A stretch of DNA of 64,000 nucleotides, taken from NCBI RefSeq assembly GCF_017888565.1, contig NZ_JAGHFX010000094.1:62001-126000 (forward strand), read 5' to 3'. Source of the stretch: Clostridium sp. GTDB taxonomy: Bacteria; Bacillota; Clostridia; Clostridiales; Clostridiaceae. Below, piece by piece: positions 1 through 9,197 of the stretch (positions within the stretch are counted from its first letter, which is position 1; every line of letters begins with the position of its first letter). Below the pieces are notes generated by a model. It had not been told where the DNA came from. It saw only the letters and a list, made by a program, of their open reading frames with translations, and ran no database searches. The translations under genes and the position numbers were made by a program.

Positions 1-520
1 ATGTTAGTATATTAGTTGTAATTTGAACTACACGCTCTGCTTCAGCTAAATCCCTATAATACCAATCTAAGAAGAAATATCCAAGTCCTATATAAAGTAA
101 TCCTAGAGAAACAACCACTATACCAATTACAGATCCACTTTTAAAAGAAACTTTCAATGCCTCATTTAAGCTTTTTTTAGCTGCAGTAGTTGTCCTTCCA
201 TTTGCATTTGTTGCAACTTTCATTCCAATAAACCCACTAAGCCCTGATAAAAACCCTCCAATTACAAAAGAGAAAGGCACAAATATTGATACAAAATCAA
301 AGATGCTTAATATTAAAAAGATAATAAACATTAAAACAAAAAATATAGCCACTCCTTTATATTGCCTTGCCAGATATGCATTTGCTCCTTTTCTGATCTT
401 AGTTGAAATACTTTTTACCTTTTCATCACCTTCATCTTCTTTTAATATTGAGTATGCTTGATAAGCTGCAAAGATTAAACCTAAGACAGAACCAAGTAAA
501 ACTAAGAAAATGAAATTCAT
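1..520 (-). CDS. hppA: Membrane-bound proton/sodium-translocating pyrophosphatase, N-terminal part (runs off the window)
   Basis: About 173 N-terminal residues are readable from an ATG at 520, preceded by the ribosome binding site AGGAGG; the gene continues past position 1. The protein opens with a hydrophobic helix, then a charged stretch with KEDEG and the segment GANAYLARQYK, then further membrane helices, which is the usual start of the pyrophosphate-energised ion pump family. These pumps (about 670-700 residues, about 16 helices) use pyrophosphate hydrolysis to export H+ or Na+ and suit an energy-limited anaerobe. The catalytic DxxxxxxxD/E motifs lie outside the window, so the pumped ion cannot be judged. 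It is transcribed away from the neighbouring ddl, which has its own terminator. Confidence 0.9.
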   Translation of the reverse strand, partial: MNFIFLVLLGSVLGLIFAAYQAYSILKEDEGDEKVKSISTKIRKGANAYLARQYKGVAIFFVLMFIIFLILSIFDFVSIFVPFSFVIGGFLSGLSGFIGMKVATNANGRTTTAAKKSLNEALKVSFKSGSVIGIVVVSLGLLYIGLGYFFLDWYYRDLAEAERVVQITTNILT

Positions 521-860
521 TACAATTCCTCCTATTATATTAATATATATATTAACTTCACTTTATTATACGTTTTAAATTTTAGGAAAATACTCAAATT
601 AAATGTGAAATTAATATAAATCTCTACTTTAACTGAATGTTGCTATATACAATAGTATTATCTATATAGCTCCCCTTATTTATTATATAGAGCTTACCTG
701 ATGATGACTAAAAACTTTAAAGTATTAATATTAAAAAGAAAAGCGAACGAGCTGATCTATCAGCTTTTATATTCTTCATTATTGATACTGATTTAAAACA
801 GAGCTCAATAAAAAATAGGTATGACTTTCCACTTAAAAATCATACCTATCTACTATAGTT
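521..860. other. Gene-free stretch between hppA and the end of ddl
   Basis: No credible gene is seen. It holds the upstream region of hppA, a small perfect palindrome (AGCTGAT-CT-ATCAGCT at 750-765) followed by only a short T run, and the ddl terminator at 807-849. Confidence 0.6.
807..849 (-). terminator. Intrinsic terminator of ddl
   Basis: On the minus strand the arms ATAGGTATGA and TCATACCTAT pair around a 13-14 base loop and are followed by ATTTTTTATT, just after the ddl stop codon. Confidence 0.85.
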
Positions 861-1760
861 CTATTTCTTTAATGAATGTTCTATTATCATATCTATAAAT
901 TTAGAATAGCTTATTCCTTTTTCTCCTGCACTTTGAGGGAAAAGGCTAGTTGCTGTCATACCTGGTAAAGTATTTACTTCTAATACATATGGAACTCCTT
1001 CTTCTGTAATTATCATATCAATTCTAGCATATACAGAGCATTTTAAAGCCTTATATGTGTCAAGAGCCATCTTTTCTACTTCACTGTGAATGTCTTTTTC
1101 TAAATTTATTGCGTAATGCTCAGCTCCATTAGCTGAATATTTTTGTTCATAATCATAAAAATCAGTTTTAGCTTTTATAGCAAGTACTGGGAACATTTCA
1201 TTTTCAAATACAGGACAAGTTATTTCATCACCCTTTATAAACTCTTCAATCATAACTTCATTGTCCCACTTTAAGCCTTCCCTTACTGCATTTTCAACAT
1301 CTTCTTTTTTTGTTATTTTAAATGTTGCAACACTTGAGCCACCATTAGTTGGCTTTATAAATACTGGATATCCCATTTCTTCTATTGCAGCATAATCAAT
1401 TTCTTCTACTGCTCTAACATTTAGCCATCTTGCAGTTCTTATTCCATTAGCTTTTAAGATAGTTTTTGTTAAATCCTTGTCCATACATAATGAACTACTT
1501 AATGTATTACAACCTGAGTATGGTATTCCTAAAGTATCTAATACAGCTTGAACTGTACCGTCTTCTCCAAATCTTCCATGTAAAGCTAGTAATGCAAAAT
1601 CTATATCTTTTACTTTTTCTATTACATCTTCCTTCTTATCTATAATAACTGGAATAACTTCATACTTTTCCTTATTTATATGTTGCATCATAGAGTTTCC
1701 ACTATTTAACGACACTTCTCTTTCTGAAGATATTCCCCCCATTAAAACTCCAACTTTCAT
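861..1760 (-). CDS. ddl: D-alanine--D-alanine ligase
   Basis: This 299-residue protein joins two D-alanines in an ATP-dependent reaction to make the dipeptide used for peptidoglycan precursors in the cytoplasm. The N-terminal GGISSEREVSLNSG (residues 8-21), the central ATP-grasp segment FIKPTNGGSSVA and the C-terminal LEVNTLPGMT with downstream SLFPQSAGEKG are family signatures, and the length is normal for the short clostridial form. The ATG at 1760 is preceded by a GGAGG-type site (AATGGAGGACTTGTTATG). The gene has its own terminator (807-849) and looks monocistronic. Nothing in the sequence suggests the D-Ala-D-Lac (vancomycin-resistance) type, and no van genes lie nearby. Confidence 0.96.
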   Translation of the reverse strand: MKVGVLMGGISSEREVSLNSGNSMMQHINKEKYEVIPVIIDKKEDVIEKVKDIDFALLALHGRFGEDGTVQAVLDTLGIPYSGCNTLSSSLCMDKDLTKTILKANGIRTARWLNVRAVEEIDYAAIEEMGYPVFIKPTNGGSSVATFKITKKEDVENAVREGLKWDNEVMIEEFIKGDEITCPVFENEMFPVLAIKAKTDFYDYEQKYSANGAEHYAINLEKDIHSEVEKMALDTYKALKCSVYARIDMIITEEGVPYVLEVNTLPGMTATSLFPQSAGEKGISYSKFIDMIIEHSLKK

Positions 1761-2202
1761 AACAAGTCCTCCATTTTACTATAAAATTTACTCATTTAAA
1801 TCTTTAATTATTATATCACTATACAATCTATGATTAAAGTAATAAAAGTAAACTTAAAATTAAAATTTCACTCTCAGACTATGAATATCATTATTCTCAT
1901 AAAATTATCATTAAATTTAAAGTTAATCTAATTTCTTTAAAAATAAAAAAATATATAGGATTTATTAGTTATTAAACTAACTAATAAATCCTATATCTAT
2001 CTTACTATATTTAAATTTTATATCTTTTTATGATTATATATATTTATTTATGTAGAAACCTTTATACTTATATTCACGAACTTATTTTTAAGCTCATTAT
2101 AAAATTAATTCAAAATTACTCTAAGTTTATGTTAACTTAAATCTATATATCTAATTACTTAGACTTAATTTCAAACTCAATTTAGCTTTATAACTTTTTT
2201 AC
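1761..2202. other. AT-rich gene-free stretch between ddl and nth
   Basis: No open frame with a ribosome binding site is seen. The stretch contains the upstream region of ddl and the long hairpin at 1953-1996 that closes the queG-plsC-nth unit; the rest is low-complexity A/T sequence. Confidence 0.6.
1953..1996 (-). terminator. Long perfect hairpin, probable terminator of queG-plsC-nth
   Basis: Two 18-base arms (1953-1970 and 1979-1996) are perfectly complementary around an 8-base loop. On the minus strand the hairpin is followed by ATTTTTTATTTTT. It lies about 200 bases past the nth stop, so nth would have an unusually long 3' untranslated tail. Confidence 0.75.
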
Positions 2203-2868
2203 TTATTTCTTTTTTGATTCTTTCTTTTTAATTTCTTTTTTCTTAACTTCCTTATAATACTTACATTGCTTTGTTAAATTACAAATTTCACATTTTGGAT
2301 TTCTAGCAATACAGCATCTTCTTCCATGAAAAATTAATAAATGATGGGCTAAGCTCCATTCCTTTTTAGGTAGTTCTTTTTGTAGTTGTTTTTCTACCTC
2401 TAATACATTATCAGAATCTGCAAGTCCTAACCTATTTGAAACTCTAAATACATGAGTATCAACAGCTATAGATGGTACTCCAAAAGCATTTGATAAAACT
2501 ACATTTGCAGTTTTTCTACCTGCTCCAGCTAATGAAGTTATTTCTTCCATAGTATTTGGCACTTCTCCATTAAACTTTTCTTTAAGCTGATTACACATCA
2601 TTATTAGATTTTTTGCTTTACTTCTATATAATCCAATTTGTTTTATTCTTTCTTCTAGTTCTTCCACTGTAAGAGTTAAAAAAGCATCTAAGTCTGGATA
2701 ATCCCTAAACAAAGTTTCAGTTACTTCATTTACTTTTTTATCAGTTGTTTGAGCTGATAATATAGTCGCAACTAAAAGCTGAAAAGCAGATTCATGATTC
2801 AATTCACACTTTGCATCTGGATAATCTTCCTTTAATGTCTCTAGTATTGTTTTTGTTCTTTGCTTCAT
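2203..2868 (-). CDS. nth: Endonuclease III (DNA glycosylase/AP lyase)
   Basis: This 221-residue base-excision repair enzyme removes oxidised pyrimidines and nicks the abasic site. The helix-hairpin-helix AGAGRKTANVV carries the catalytic lysine (K119), the aspartate is D137 in AVDTHV, and the C-terminal 4Fe-4S cluster has the canonical C-x6-C-x2-C-x5-C spacing (C186, C193, C196, C202). A lysine-rich tail of about 14 residues (several KKK runs) follows the cluster and is not part of the core fold; it may add non-specific DNA affinity. The start is supported by AGGTGA upstream. The plsC stop is only 8 bases upstream, so the two genes are co-transcribed. Confidence 0.96.
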   Translation of the reverse strand: MKQRTKTILETLKEDYPDAKCELNHESAFQLLVATILSAQTTDKKVNEVTETLFRDYPDLDAFLTLTVEELEERIKQIGLYRSKAKNLIMMCNQLKEKFNGEVPNTMEEITSLAGAGRKTANVVLSNAFGVPSIAVDTHVFRVSNRLGLADSDNVLEVEKQLQKELPKKEWSLAHHLLIFHGRRCCIARNPKCEICNLTKQCKYYKEVKKKEIKKKESKKK

Positions 2869-2876
2869 AAAATCAC

Positions 2877-3581
2877 CTATTTATATACTCCTCTATATTT
2901 TTCAGGTAGCAAGTTAGCAATAGACTTCATTATATATAGCATGGATCTTTCATCAAATTGGTGTTTATCTTCATCCTTTTCTTTTACTGGTAGTGCAATA
3001 GGATCACCAATTTTAATATTTACATCTGCATAATTAAACTTTTCTCCACCCATATCACCATCTTTATTTATAGGTAAAAGAACTTCAGTTCCATACATCC
3101 CAATTGGTATTATTTGAGCCTTTGTAAGCCTTGCCATTAGCAGTATTCCTTTTTTTCCTTCAATCATTGATCCAGTTCTACTTCTTGTTCCTTCTGGGAA
3201 AATAACTAAGTTTTCTCCTCCTCTAACAAGCTTAACTATCTTTGTAATAGCCTCTTTATCTGCTGAGTTAGGCTTAATACCAACATTTTTAATCATAACT
3301 GTTCCTAATCTTGTTATAGGATCATTTGAAAGTTTTACTCCTGCAACAAATGTTGGATCATACTTTTCTCTAAGTACCTTATCTAATATTAACCCATCAG
3401 CATTGCTTAAATGATTGCATATAAATATTTTAGGCCCAATTGCTTTTTCTATATTTTCAAAACCTTCTATTTTAATATTTGCATACTTTTTAAAATATTT
3501 GTTTACAATACCTTTTGTTATCTTTACTACTAATGATTCTGGTAATACATTTATTACCTTTACTAATGTTGGTGATAACAT
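2877..3581 (-). CDS. plsC: 1-acyl-sn-glycerol-3-phosphate acyltransferase
   Basis: This 234-residue membrane-associated enzyme acylates lysophosphatidic acid to phosphatidic acid in phospholipid synthesis. The acyltransferase motif H-x4-D appears as NHLSNAD (H57, D62), and the glycerol-phosphate binding motif as FPEGTRSRTG (E130). The N-terminal 30 residues are amphipathic or hydrophobic and could anchor the protein. The ATG is preceded by GAGGGA at normal spacing. It lies between queG and nth in one transcription unit; the three functions (tRNA modification, lipid, DNA repair) are not obviously linked. Confidence 0.93.
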   Translation of the reverse strand: MLSPTLVKVINVLPESLVVKITKGIVNKYFKKYANIKIEGFENIEKAIGPKIFICNHLSNADGLILDKVLREKYDPTFVAGVKLSNDPITRLGTVMIKNVGIKPNSADKEAITKIVKLVRGGENLVIFPEGTRSRTGSMIEGKKGILLMARLTKAQIIPIGMYGTEVLLPINKDGDMGGEKFNYADVNIKIGDPIALPVKEKDEDKHQFDERSMLYIMKSIANLLPEKYRGVYK

Positions 3582-3615
3582 TAATCTCCCTCACTTCCTA
3601 TTGTTATATGTAATA

Positions 3616-4605
3616 TTATATTTTATTACTATTTAAAAGTCTATCAACATAATCTTTTAAATAGGGAGAGTCAGTTTTTATATCACTTATATCCCCATTA
3701 TTATGCCTAATTTTTATTAAAGCATTCCTCTTCAAAACGTTTTTTCCTCTCCATCCACAAGAGGTATTTAAAAATGTTTCTTTAAATTCTCTAGTATTTA
3801 TATTAGCTAACTCAATTCCATTTTCTTTATTCATAAAATCAAAAGGATAGAAATCACTTATACTTGAAAAACTTATATCTTCATTATATGGACAACAGTT
3901 TTGACAACTATCACAGCCAAAAACCCTTCCCTTTAATAATTTTATGTGTTTATCCTCTAAATCTTTCTTTTGCGTAAAATATGAAACGCATATATTACTA
4001 TTTTTTTTATATGCATTTATAGATTTACTTGGACAACTTTTATAACATTTATCACATTCTCCACACTCTTTAAAAAGAGTAATTTCATTAAAGTTTCTTT
4101 CATCATCACAATTTATTTCTAAATCTGTTATTATTTCTCCTAAAAATACATATGATCCATACTTTTCTGTAATAATCATATTATTCTTACCTATAAATCC
4201 AACCTTTGCTAAATAAGCTATATATCTCTCAGGTAAAAAGTTGCTATCAACAAATGAATTAGCTTTTCCACCAATACTTTCTATGTATTCACATATTTTA
4301 CTTAAATATAATTTTACTACTTTATGATAATCTTTCCCTCTTGTATAAACTGAAAAACCATTATCAAAATAATCTATATCATGAAGATAAGGGAAAGCTA
4401 TTGATATAATAGTTTTCCCCTCTTTCATATAATTAAAAGGATTTATCCTCTTTTCAATATCTTTTTCTTCAAACTCATTTTCAAGACCTTGTTGTCTTCT
4501 TTTATAAAAGAAGTCCCTAAGTTCTACAAACTCTCTGCATTTTATAAATCCTAAAGTGTCTAATCCCAAAGAGTTACAATAATTAACTATGTCTTCTTTT
4601 CTCAT
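3616..4605 (-). CDS. queG: Epoxyqueuosine reductase
   Basis: This 329-residue cobalamin-dependent iron-sulfur enzyme catalyses the last step of queuosine synthesis in tRNA, reducing epoxyqueuosine to queuosine. The acidic catalytic residue is in FVDSNFLPERYIA (D120), followed by KVGFIGKNNMII. Two 4Fe-4S sites follow: CGECDKCYKSCP (C181-C191) and CDSCQNCCPYN (C231-C238). The family is usually 350-390 residues; the C-terminal HEAT-like part here is short but present. Promoter-side sequence (4606-4813) contains short tandem repeats. It heads the queG-plsC-nth unit. Confidence 0.93.
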   Translation of the reverse strand: MRKEDIVNYCNSLGLDTLGFIKCREFVELRDFFYKRRQQGLENEFEEKDIEKRINPFNYMKEGKTIISIAFPYLHDIDYFDNGFSVYTRGKDYHKVVKLYLSKICEYIESIGGKANSFVDSNFLPERYIAYLAKVGFIGKNNMIITEKYGSYVFLGEIITDLEINCDDERNFNEITLFKECGECDKCYKSCPSKSINAYKKNSNICVSYFTQKKDLEDKHIKLLKGRVFGCDSCQNCCPYNEDISFSSISDFYPFDFMNKENGIELANINTREFKETFLNTSCGWRGKNVLKRNALIKIRHNNGDISDIKTDSPYLKDYVDRLLNSNKI

Positions 4606-4740
4606 AACAAACCTCTATATAATTATATTACATAACATATTAATTCTATATAATCATACTCTCTTTTTTATATTATAATTTTTTATATAATATCTAACTC
4701 CGTTTATAATTAAATTATCTTAGTAGTCAATATCATCTAT

Positions 4741-4794
4741 AATAATTAACCCTTATATAATAATTAACCCTTATATAACAATAAACCTCTATAT
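4741..4794. repeat. Three tandem 18-bp repeats upstream of queG
   Basis: Units at 4741-4758 and 4759-4776 are identical (AATAATTAACCCTTATAT); the third at 4777-4794 is diverged (AACAATAAACCTCTATAT). A further half-copy, AACCTCTATATAA, sits next to the queG start at about 4611. They lie between the end of cysE and the start of queG. Confidence 0.85.
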
Positions 4795-4813
4795 AATAAT
4801 ATTATTATATATT

Positions 4814-5398
4814 TTATATAACCATGTTGTTATATATTGTTTTTTTATTTCCATCTTCATCTATTACTTCAATTATATCATTAACATTTTTAATGATATT
4901 TCTTCCTGCACAACCAACAACAGTGGCTTTTTCAGGCACTTCCTTTAAAACTACAGTATTTGCTCCCACTCTAGACCCCTTTTTTAAAGTTATTGGACCT
5001 AATACCTTTGCTCCAGCTCCAATTATTACGTCATCTTCTACTGTTGGATGTCTCTTTCCTTTTTCTTTTCCAGTACCACCTAAAGTAACTCCGTGATATA
5101 TAGTAACATTATCTCCTATTTCACTTGTTTCTCCAATTACTACTCCCATACCATGATCTATAAATAGTCCTTTTCCAATTTTAGCACCTGGATGAATTTC
5201 TATTCCAGTAAAAAATCTAGCTAATTGTGATAATAATCTAGCACAAAAGAATCTTTTATGATTATAGAAAAAATGTGCTATTCTATATGCAATTAATGCA
5301 TGAATGCAAGGATATAACAAAAGTACTTCTATTTTACTTCTTGCAGCTGGGTCTCTTTCTAATATATTATTTATATCATAACTTAAATTTTTAAACAC
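4814..5398 (-). CDS. cysE: Serine O-acetyltransferase
   Basis: This 194-residue enzyme acetylates serine to O-acetylserine, the substrate of the adjacent cysK. The left-handed beta-helix of hexapeptide repeats is evident from residue about 65 ([16 protein letters not shown], then [18 protein letters not shown]), with the family signature GVTLGGTG. The N-terminal helical domain is short, as in the Bacillus-type enzyme. It follows cysK by 41 bases and shares the T-box leader upstream of cysK, so both steps of cysteine synthesis respond to uncharged tRNA-Cys. Confidence 0.96.
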   Translation of the reverse strand: MFKNLSYDINNILERDPAARSKIEVLLLYPCIHALIAYRIAHFFYNHKRFFCARLLSQLARFFTGIEIHPGAKIGKGLFIDHGMGVVIGETSEIGDNVTIYHGVTLGGTGKEKGKRHPTVEDDVIIGAGAKVLGPITLKKGSRVGANTVVLKEVPEKATVVGCAGRNIIKNVNDIIEVIDEDGNKKTIYNNMVI

Positions 5399-5439
5399 AG
5401 CTATTTTCCTCCCTTTGTTAAAATTACTTATTACTAATT

Positions 5440-6348
5440 TTAATCGTAAATCCCCATTGATATATATTTTTCTCCTCCATCAGGTGCTATTACTAAGACT
5501 TTTTTACCCTTACCAAGTCTTTTAGCTTCTTGAAGTGCTACAAATATAGCTGCTCCTGATGATATACCTAGTAATATTCCTTCTTTTTCTGCAAATTCTT
5601 TCGTCATCTTAAATGCATCTTCATCTGAAACCTTTATTATTTCATCTATACACTTTGGATTATATATTTCTGGTATAAAACCTGAACCAAGTCCTTGTAT
5701 ATTATGAGCTCCTGCCCTTCCTCCACTTAATACTGGTGATTTAAGTGGCTCTACTGCAATAACTTTAATTCCTTTCATCTTCTCTTTTAGTTTATTCCCA
5801 ACTCCTGTTACAGTTCCACCAGTTCCTACTCCTGCAACAAAAGCATCTAAATCACTTAGGTCTAAACATATCTCTTCTGCTGTAGTCTCATAGTGCTTTG
5901 TTGAATTTGCTAAGTTTTCAAATTGTTGAGGCATAAAATAATTATCTTGCTTAGCAAGTTCTTTTGCCTTTTCTATAGCCCCATTCATTCCCTCTGCTCC
6001 ATCAGTTAGTATCAGTTCTGCTCCATAAGCTCTTATTAAATCTCTTCTTTCTTTACTCATACTATCTGGCATTATAATTATAACCTTATATCCCTTTACT
6101 CTCCCAAGCATAGCTAAAGCTATACCTGTATTACCACTTGTTGGCTCTACAATTATTGAACCTTCTTTTAATAATCCTTCTTTTTCTGCCTTCTCAATCA
6201 TTCCTAAAGCAGCTCTATCCTTAACACTTCCACCTGGATTATATTTTTCTAATTTAACATAAACCTCTGCACTATTTTCATCAACTAGATTATTTAATTT
6301 TAGTATAGGAGTATTACCTACTAAATCTAATATGCCGTTATATATCAT
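5440..6348 (-). CDS. cysK: Cysteine synthase (O-acetylserine sulfhydrylase)
   Basis: This 302-residue PLP enzyme converts O-acetylserine and sulfide to cysteine. The PLP lysine is K43 in [11 protein letters not shown], the substrate loop is [10 protein letters not shown] (about residues 68-77), and the phosphate-binding glycine loop [10 protein letters not shown] is present. The length is normal. It is the first gene after the T-box leader, with cysE second. The C-terminal region ends [12 protein letters not shown], close to the usual CysK end. An alternative assignment to cystathionine beta-synthase is unlikely because there is no CBS domain and cysE is adjacent. Confidence 0.96.
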   Translation of the reverse strand: MIYNGILDLVGNTPILKLNNLVDENSAEVYVKLEKYNPGGSVKDRAALGMIEKAEKEGLLKEGSIIVEPTSGNTGIALAMLGRVKGYKVIIIMPDSMSKERRDLIRAYGAELILTDGAEGMNGAIEKAKELAKQDNYFMPQQFENLANSTKHYETTAEEICLDLSDLDAFVAGVGTGGTVTGVGNKLKEKMKGIKVIAVEPLKSPVLSGGRAGAHNIQGLGSGFIPEIYNPKCIDEIIKVSDEDAFKMTKEFAEKEGILLGISSGAAIFVALQEAKRLGKGKKVLVIAPDGGEKYISMGIYD

Positions 6349-6447
6349 CTTTTCCTCCTGCTATTTGAGCTTATTTTCAAAAAATAAACTTAGTTACTAT
6401 ATCAATATATAATTTAATTTTTATACTGTTTTATTAACTATTATAAA

Positions 6448-6728
6448 TTAAAAACTTCGCCTCTAACAATATAGAGACGAAGTTAACTCCGTGGTTCCAC
6501 TCTAATTAGATTAATAAATTAATCTCACTCATAAATGCAAATAATGCATTATCATTGTAACGGATGATACCGGAAAGTTCTACTGTATTTCAAACTTCAA
6601 CTCCAAAGTGCACTTCATATAAATTTCAGGTAAAAAGCTCTCATCCTTCTTTTCTTTCTGTAACCTTCCTCTATACTACTCTTCTTTTTCTTAGTTTTTA
6701 ATTCTGAGTATTTCAGTAAGTTTTATAT
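6448..6728 (-). promoter_or_regulatory. T-box riboswitch leader, cysteine-specific
   Basis: The minus-strand leader contains the T-box core AGAGTGGAACCACGG (about 6490-6504), which resembles the AGGGTGGNACCGCG consensus. The terminator is AACTTCGTCTCTA / TAGAGGCGAAGTT plus T run (about 6451-6485). In the 3' side of stem I the sequence GAAGTGCACTTTGG puts the codon TGC (6610-6612), followed by A, at the specifier position. The base pairing with the tRNA discriminator is A in TGGA, which matches U73 of tRNA-Cys. Established T-box logic predicts read-through when tRNA-Cys is uncharged, raising cysK-cysE expression. Confidence 0.9.
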
Positions 6729-6732
6729 TATC

Positions 6733-6760
6733 ATTATATTCTTCAAGCCTTGATTGTCAA
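6733..6760 (-). promoter_or_regulatory. Sigma-A type promoter of the cysK T-box transcript
   Basis: On the minus strand TTGACA (6755-6760) and TATAAT (6733-6738) are both perfect and separated by 16 bases. Transcription would start near 6726, just before stem I of the T-box. Confidence 0.88.
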
Positions 6761-6773
6761 CCCACTTAACTCT

Positions 6774-8030
6774 CTACCTTATCTTTTTCTTCCAAACTGG
6801 ATACAAAATTTCATCTATTAAATCATGAGTGTTGACAGCTCCTATTAATTTGTATTCTTCATCAATTACTGGTATAGCTAATAAATCATACTTAGCTGTA
6901 ATTTCTATTGCTTCATCTATATTAACATCATGTCTAATTACATTAATATTTTCATTCATTATATCTTTAACTTTAACACTAGGTTTATTTAATATTAAAT
7001 CTATTTGACTTATATCTCCTATTATTCTATCTTCTTCATCGGTAATATAAATCCTATAAATCTCATCTTCTTCAAGTTCTTCCATTTCTCTTAATATATC
7101 AATTATCTCACCAACTGTTATATCTAAATTAAATGAAATAAAATCTGTACTCATTATACTACCAACAGCTTCATCTTCATACCTTAACAATTCCTTAACT
7201 TCATCTGCATCTTCTTTTTCTAGATTCACAAGGATCTTTTCTCTTTCCTCATCATCTAGATCATCAAGAATATCTGCAATTTCATCATTTGGCATGTTTT
7301 CCAAAAGCTCAGCTGCCTTTGTTTCACTTAAGTCTTTTATAATGCTACCTTTATATTCAGGTTCAATTTCTTCTAATGTATCTGCTGCTAAATCTTCATC
7401 TAATGATTCAAATATTTGTTTTCTTGAACTTGCATCTAAGTTTTCTAATATATCTGCTAAGTCTGCTGGATGTAGAGTTGAAAGCTTTTTATATGGTACT
7501 GATATTTTTAAATTATTATCTACCATTTCTAATGACTCAACATCATCCCACATTAAAACTCTATCTTCATAGTCTTTTCTAAGCATCTTATAGATAAAGC
7601 TACCAAACTTTGCGCAATTCATTCTTCTAAATCTTGCCATAGGACCAGTTTCAACTGCTATTACCCTATATTCTCCTGCAATTTCAGCTATTCTTAAATC
7701 ATCGACTCTAACTACTTGCTTACCATTAATATCTACTATTTTCTTGTCTAGTAGATGCTCTGATAAAAGATAAGAATATGTTCTTGGGAGTATTTCTTTG
7801 CTGCCTCTTGTAACTATTTTTATCCTATTGTCTTGTTGATAAAAATTAATGCTCCTAAACTCATAGTGAAAAGTATATCCATCTCTTTTGACTTTATAGC
7901 CAATTACCCTTGGATATCCATCTTCAGTAGTTACATAAATATCTTTAAGTTCTCCAAGGCTTTCATCAAACTCGTCATACATCTTTCTCCCTAAGATATT
8001 TGTATATAGAAATACTGATAGTCTTTTCAT
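6774..8030 (-). CDS. MgtE N-domain / CBS-pair protein lacking the transporter domain
   Basis: This 418-residue soluble protein has three parts: an N-terminal region of about 170 residues that resembles paired PRC-barrel-like beta domains (GRKMYDEFDESLGELKDIYV), an MgtE N-domain rich in DLADILENL / IADILDDLD repeats (about 185-285), and a tandem CBS pair (about 290-410; VGSIMSTDFISF and VKDIMNENINVI). In true MgtE magnesium channels this cytoplasmic module gates a five-helix membrane domain; no membrane segment is present here. It is therefore probably a regulator or sensor of Mg2+ or nucleotide rather than a channel. The ATG has GAGGAGG upstream, inside a possible switching structure. Confidence 0.85.
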   Translation of the reverse strand: MKRLSVFLYTNILGRKMYDEFDESLGELKDIYVTTEDGYPRVIGYKVKRDGYTFHYEFRSINFYQQDNRIKIVTRGSKEILPRTYSYLLSEHLLDKKIVDINGKQVVRVDDLRIAEIAGEYRVIAVETGPMARFRRMNCAKFGSFIYKMLRKDYEDRVLMWDDVESLEMVDNNLKISVPYKKLSTLHPADLADILENLDASSRKQIFESLDEDLAADTLEEIEPEYKGSIIKDLSETKAAELLENMPNDEIADILDDLDDEEREKILVNLEKEDADEVKELLRYEDEAVGSIMSTDFISFNLDITVGEIIDILREMEELEEDEIYRIYITDEEDRIIGDISQIDLILNKPSVKVKDIMNENINVIRHDVNIDEAIEITAKYDLLAIPVIDEEYKLIGAVNTHDLIDEILYPVWKKKIR

Positions 8031-8376
8031 ATCTTTTCCTCCTCACTTTTAGAAGAGTAGACAATGAATTAACTATACTAAGATTAATTTATAATGAAGT
8101 CTATCTCCTCTAAAACTCTAATATTCAATTTTAATAAGTTACTACTCTGAGGGACACCCTCCATTTTAAATTCACCCCTTATTTATTTAGAATAAATATT
8201 ATTTCATTTTATTATACATACAATCTCCAATACTATATTATATTAAAATACCCCAAAAAGGCAACCTTTTTAAGAATGCAAAATGAAAAATGTAGAATTA
8301 AAATTAAAGACAATTTTATACTCAAAAATTAGAGTTCAATTTCTGAAAAAATGTTATACTACTATCTATAAGCAAC
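8031..8376. other. Leader region of the MgtE/CBS gene and flanking non-coding DNA
   Basis: No gene is seen. On the minus strand a compact GAGGG-TGT-CCCTC hairpin (8149-8161) is followed by AGAGTAG (8142-8148), which can instead pair with CTACTCT at 8054-8060. The CCTC that extends this second pairing can reach GAGG inside the ribosome binding site (8041-8044). The two pairings are mutually exclusive; this is a reading of the sequence, not a known riboswitch class. Confidence 0.4.
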
Positions 8377-8408
8377 AAAAAAGGACCTGTCCTATAACAG
8401 TTCCTTTT
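8377..8408 (-). terminator. Terminator of the membrane protein gene 8482-9123
   Basis: On the minus strand AAAAGGAACTGT and ACAGGTCCTTTTTT form a hairpin ending in a T run, about 75 bases after the stop codon. Confidence 0.8.
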
Positions 8409-8481
8409 AAAATTAAGATAAAAATTTTTTAATTAATTTTGAATTTCTCATTTCGATTATAATTATTTTCTATTTTAAAAA

Positions 8482-9123
8482 TTATTTAAATGTAGATATA
8501 GATTTAAGTAAACAAAATAATATTAATACTTCACCAATTATTGGATAGGGATATATGCTTATCCCACCTAATAACAAAATGTATTCTACGATATATAAAA
8601 TTAAACTTACTAGAAGCAGTCTCATCCCAACTTTGTTACAAAATGGCTTATCCAAATTAATTAATATAAATACTGCTAAAGAAGCTAATATAATTAAATA
8701 TATTAAAATTGGTATCATACCATTTTCTAAGGAAATAATAAATCCAAACTTATTAGTTATACTTATACTAAATTTATATGTATATACTAACCCAACATAC
8801 AGTACACCTAAAATTATCATAAAAATATAATTTCTATTAAACTTTAACTTTTCATTTCTTAAGAAGATGTATAAAGCTGAAATTATAATTAAAGGTATAC
8901 TAAAGTAATTAAGTAAGACATAGTATCTCAAAAAATATATTATTCCTTGTTTTTCTATTATTACTCCACCTAATAAAACTAAGCACCTTAATATTATTGG
9001 CATTAATGAAATACTTATAAATAGTCTAATTTTCTTTGGTGATAAATCTATATTCTTTTTTTCTAGATATAAAATAAATGTAATTATAAATAACAAAAGA
9101 CATAAATAGCTAAACTCTAACAA
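8482..9123 (-). CDS. Polytopic membrane protein of unknown function
   Basis: I do not recognise this family. The 213-residue product has about six or seven hydrophobic segments separated by short lysine-rich loops (LEKKNIDLSPKK, RNEKLKFNRN) and no soluble domain. Translation appears to start at TTG (9121-9123) because GGTAGGAG sits 6 bases upstream; no in-frame ATG is better placed. It has its own terminator and is separated by 75 bases from the lipid kinase gene upstream, so it may be the second gene of that transcript. Confidence 0.75.
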   Translation of the reverse strand: MLEFSYLCLLLFIITFILYLEKKNIDLSPKKIRLFISISLMPIILRCLVLLGGVIIEKQGIIYFLRYYVLLNYFSIPLIIISALYIFLRNEKLKFNRNYIFMIILGVLYVGLVYTYKFSISITNKFGFIISLENGMIPILIYLIILASLAVFILINLDKPFCNKVGMRLLLVSLILYIVEYILLLGGISIYPYPIIGEVLILFCLLKSISTFK

Positions 9124-9197
9124 TTATTACTCCTACCTTTTTATATTACTGCTACTTATAATTATTAAAAAAAATCTGATTTTATTCTAGTTTTATA

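Noticed and set aside
741-770. Palindrome AGCTGAT-CT-ATCAGCT as a terminator
   Set aside because: No gene ends on the plus strand before it and the T run is short.
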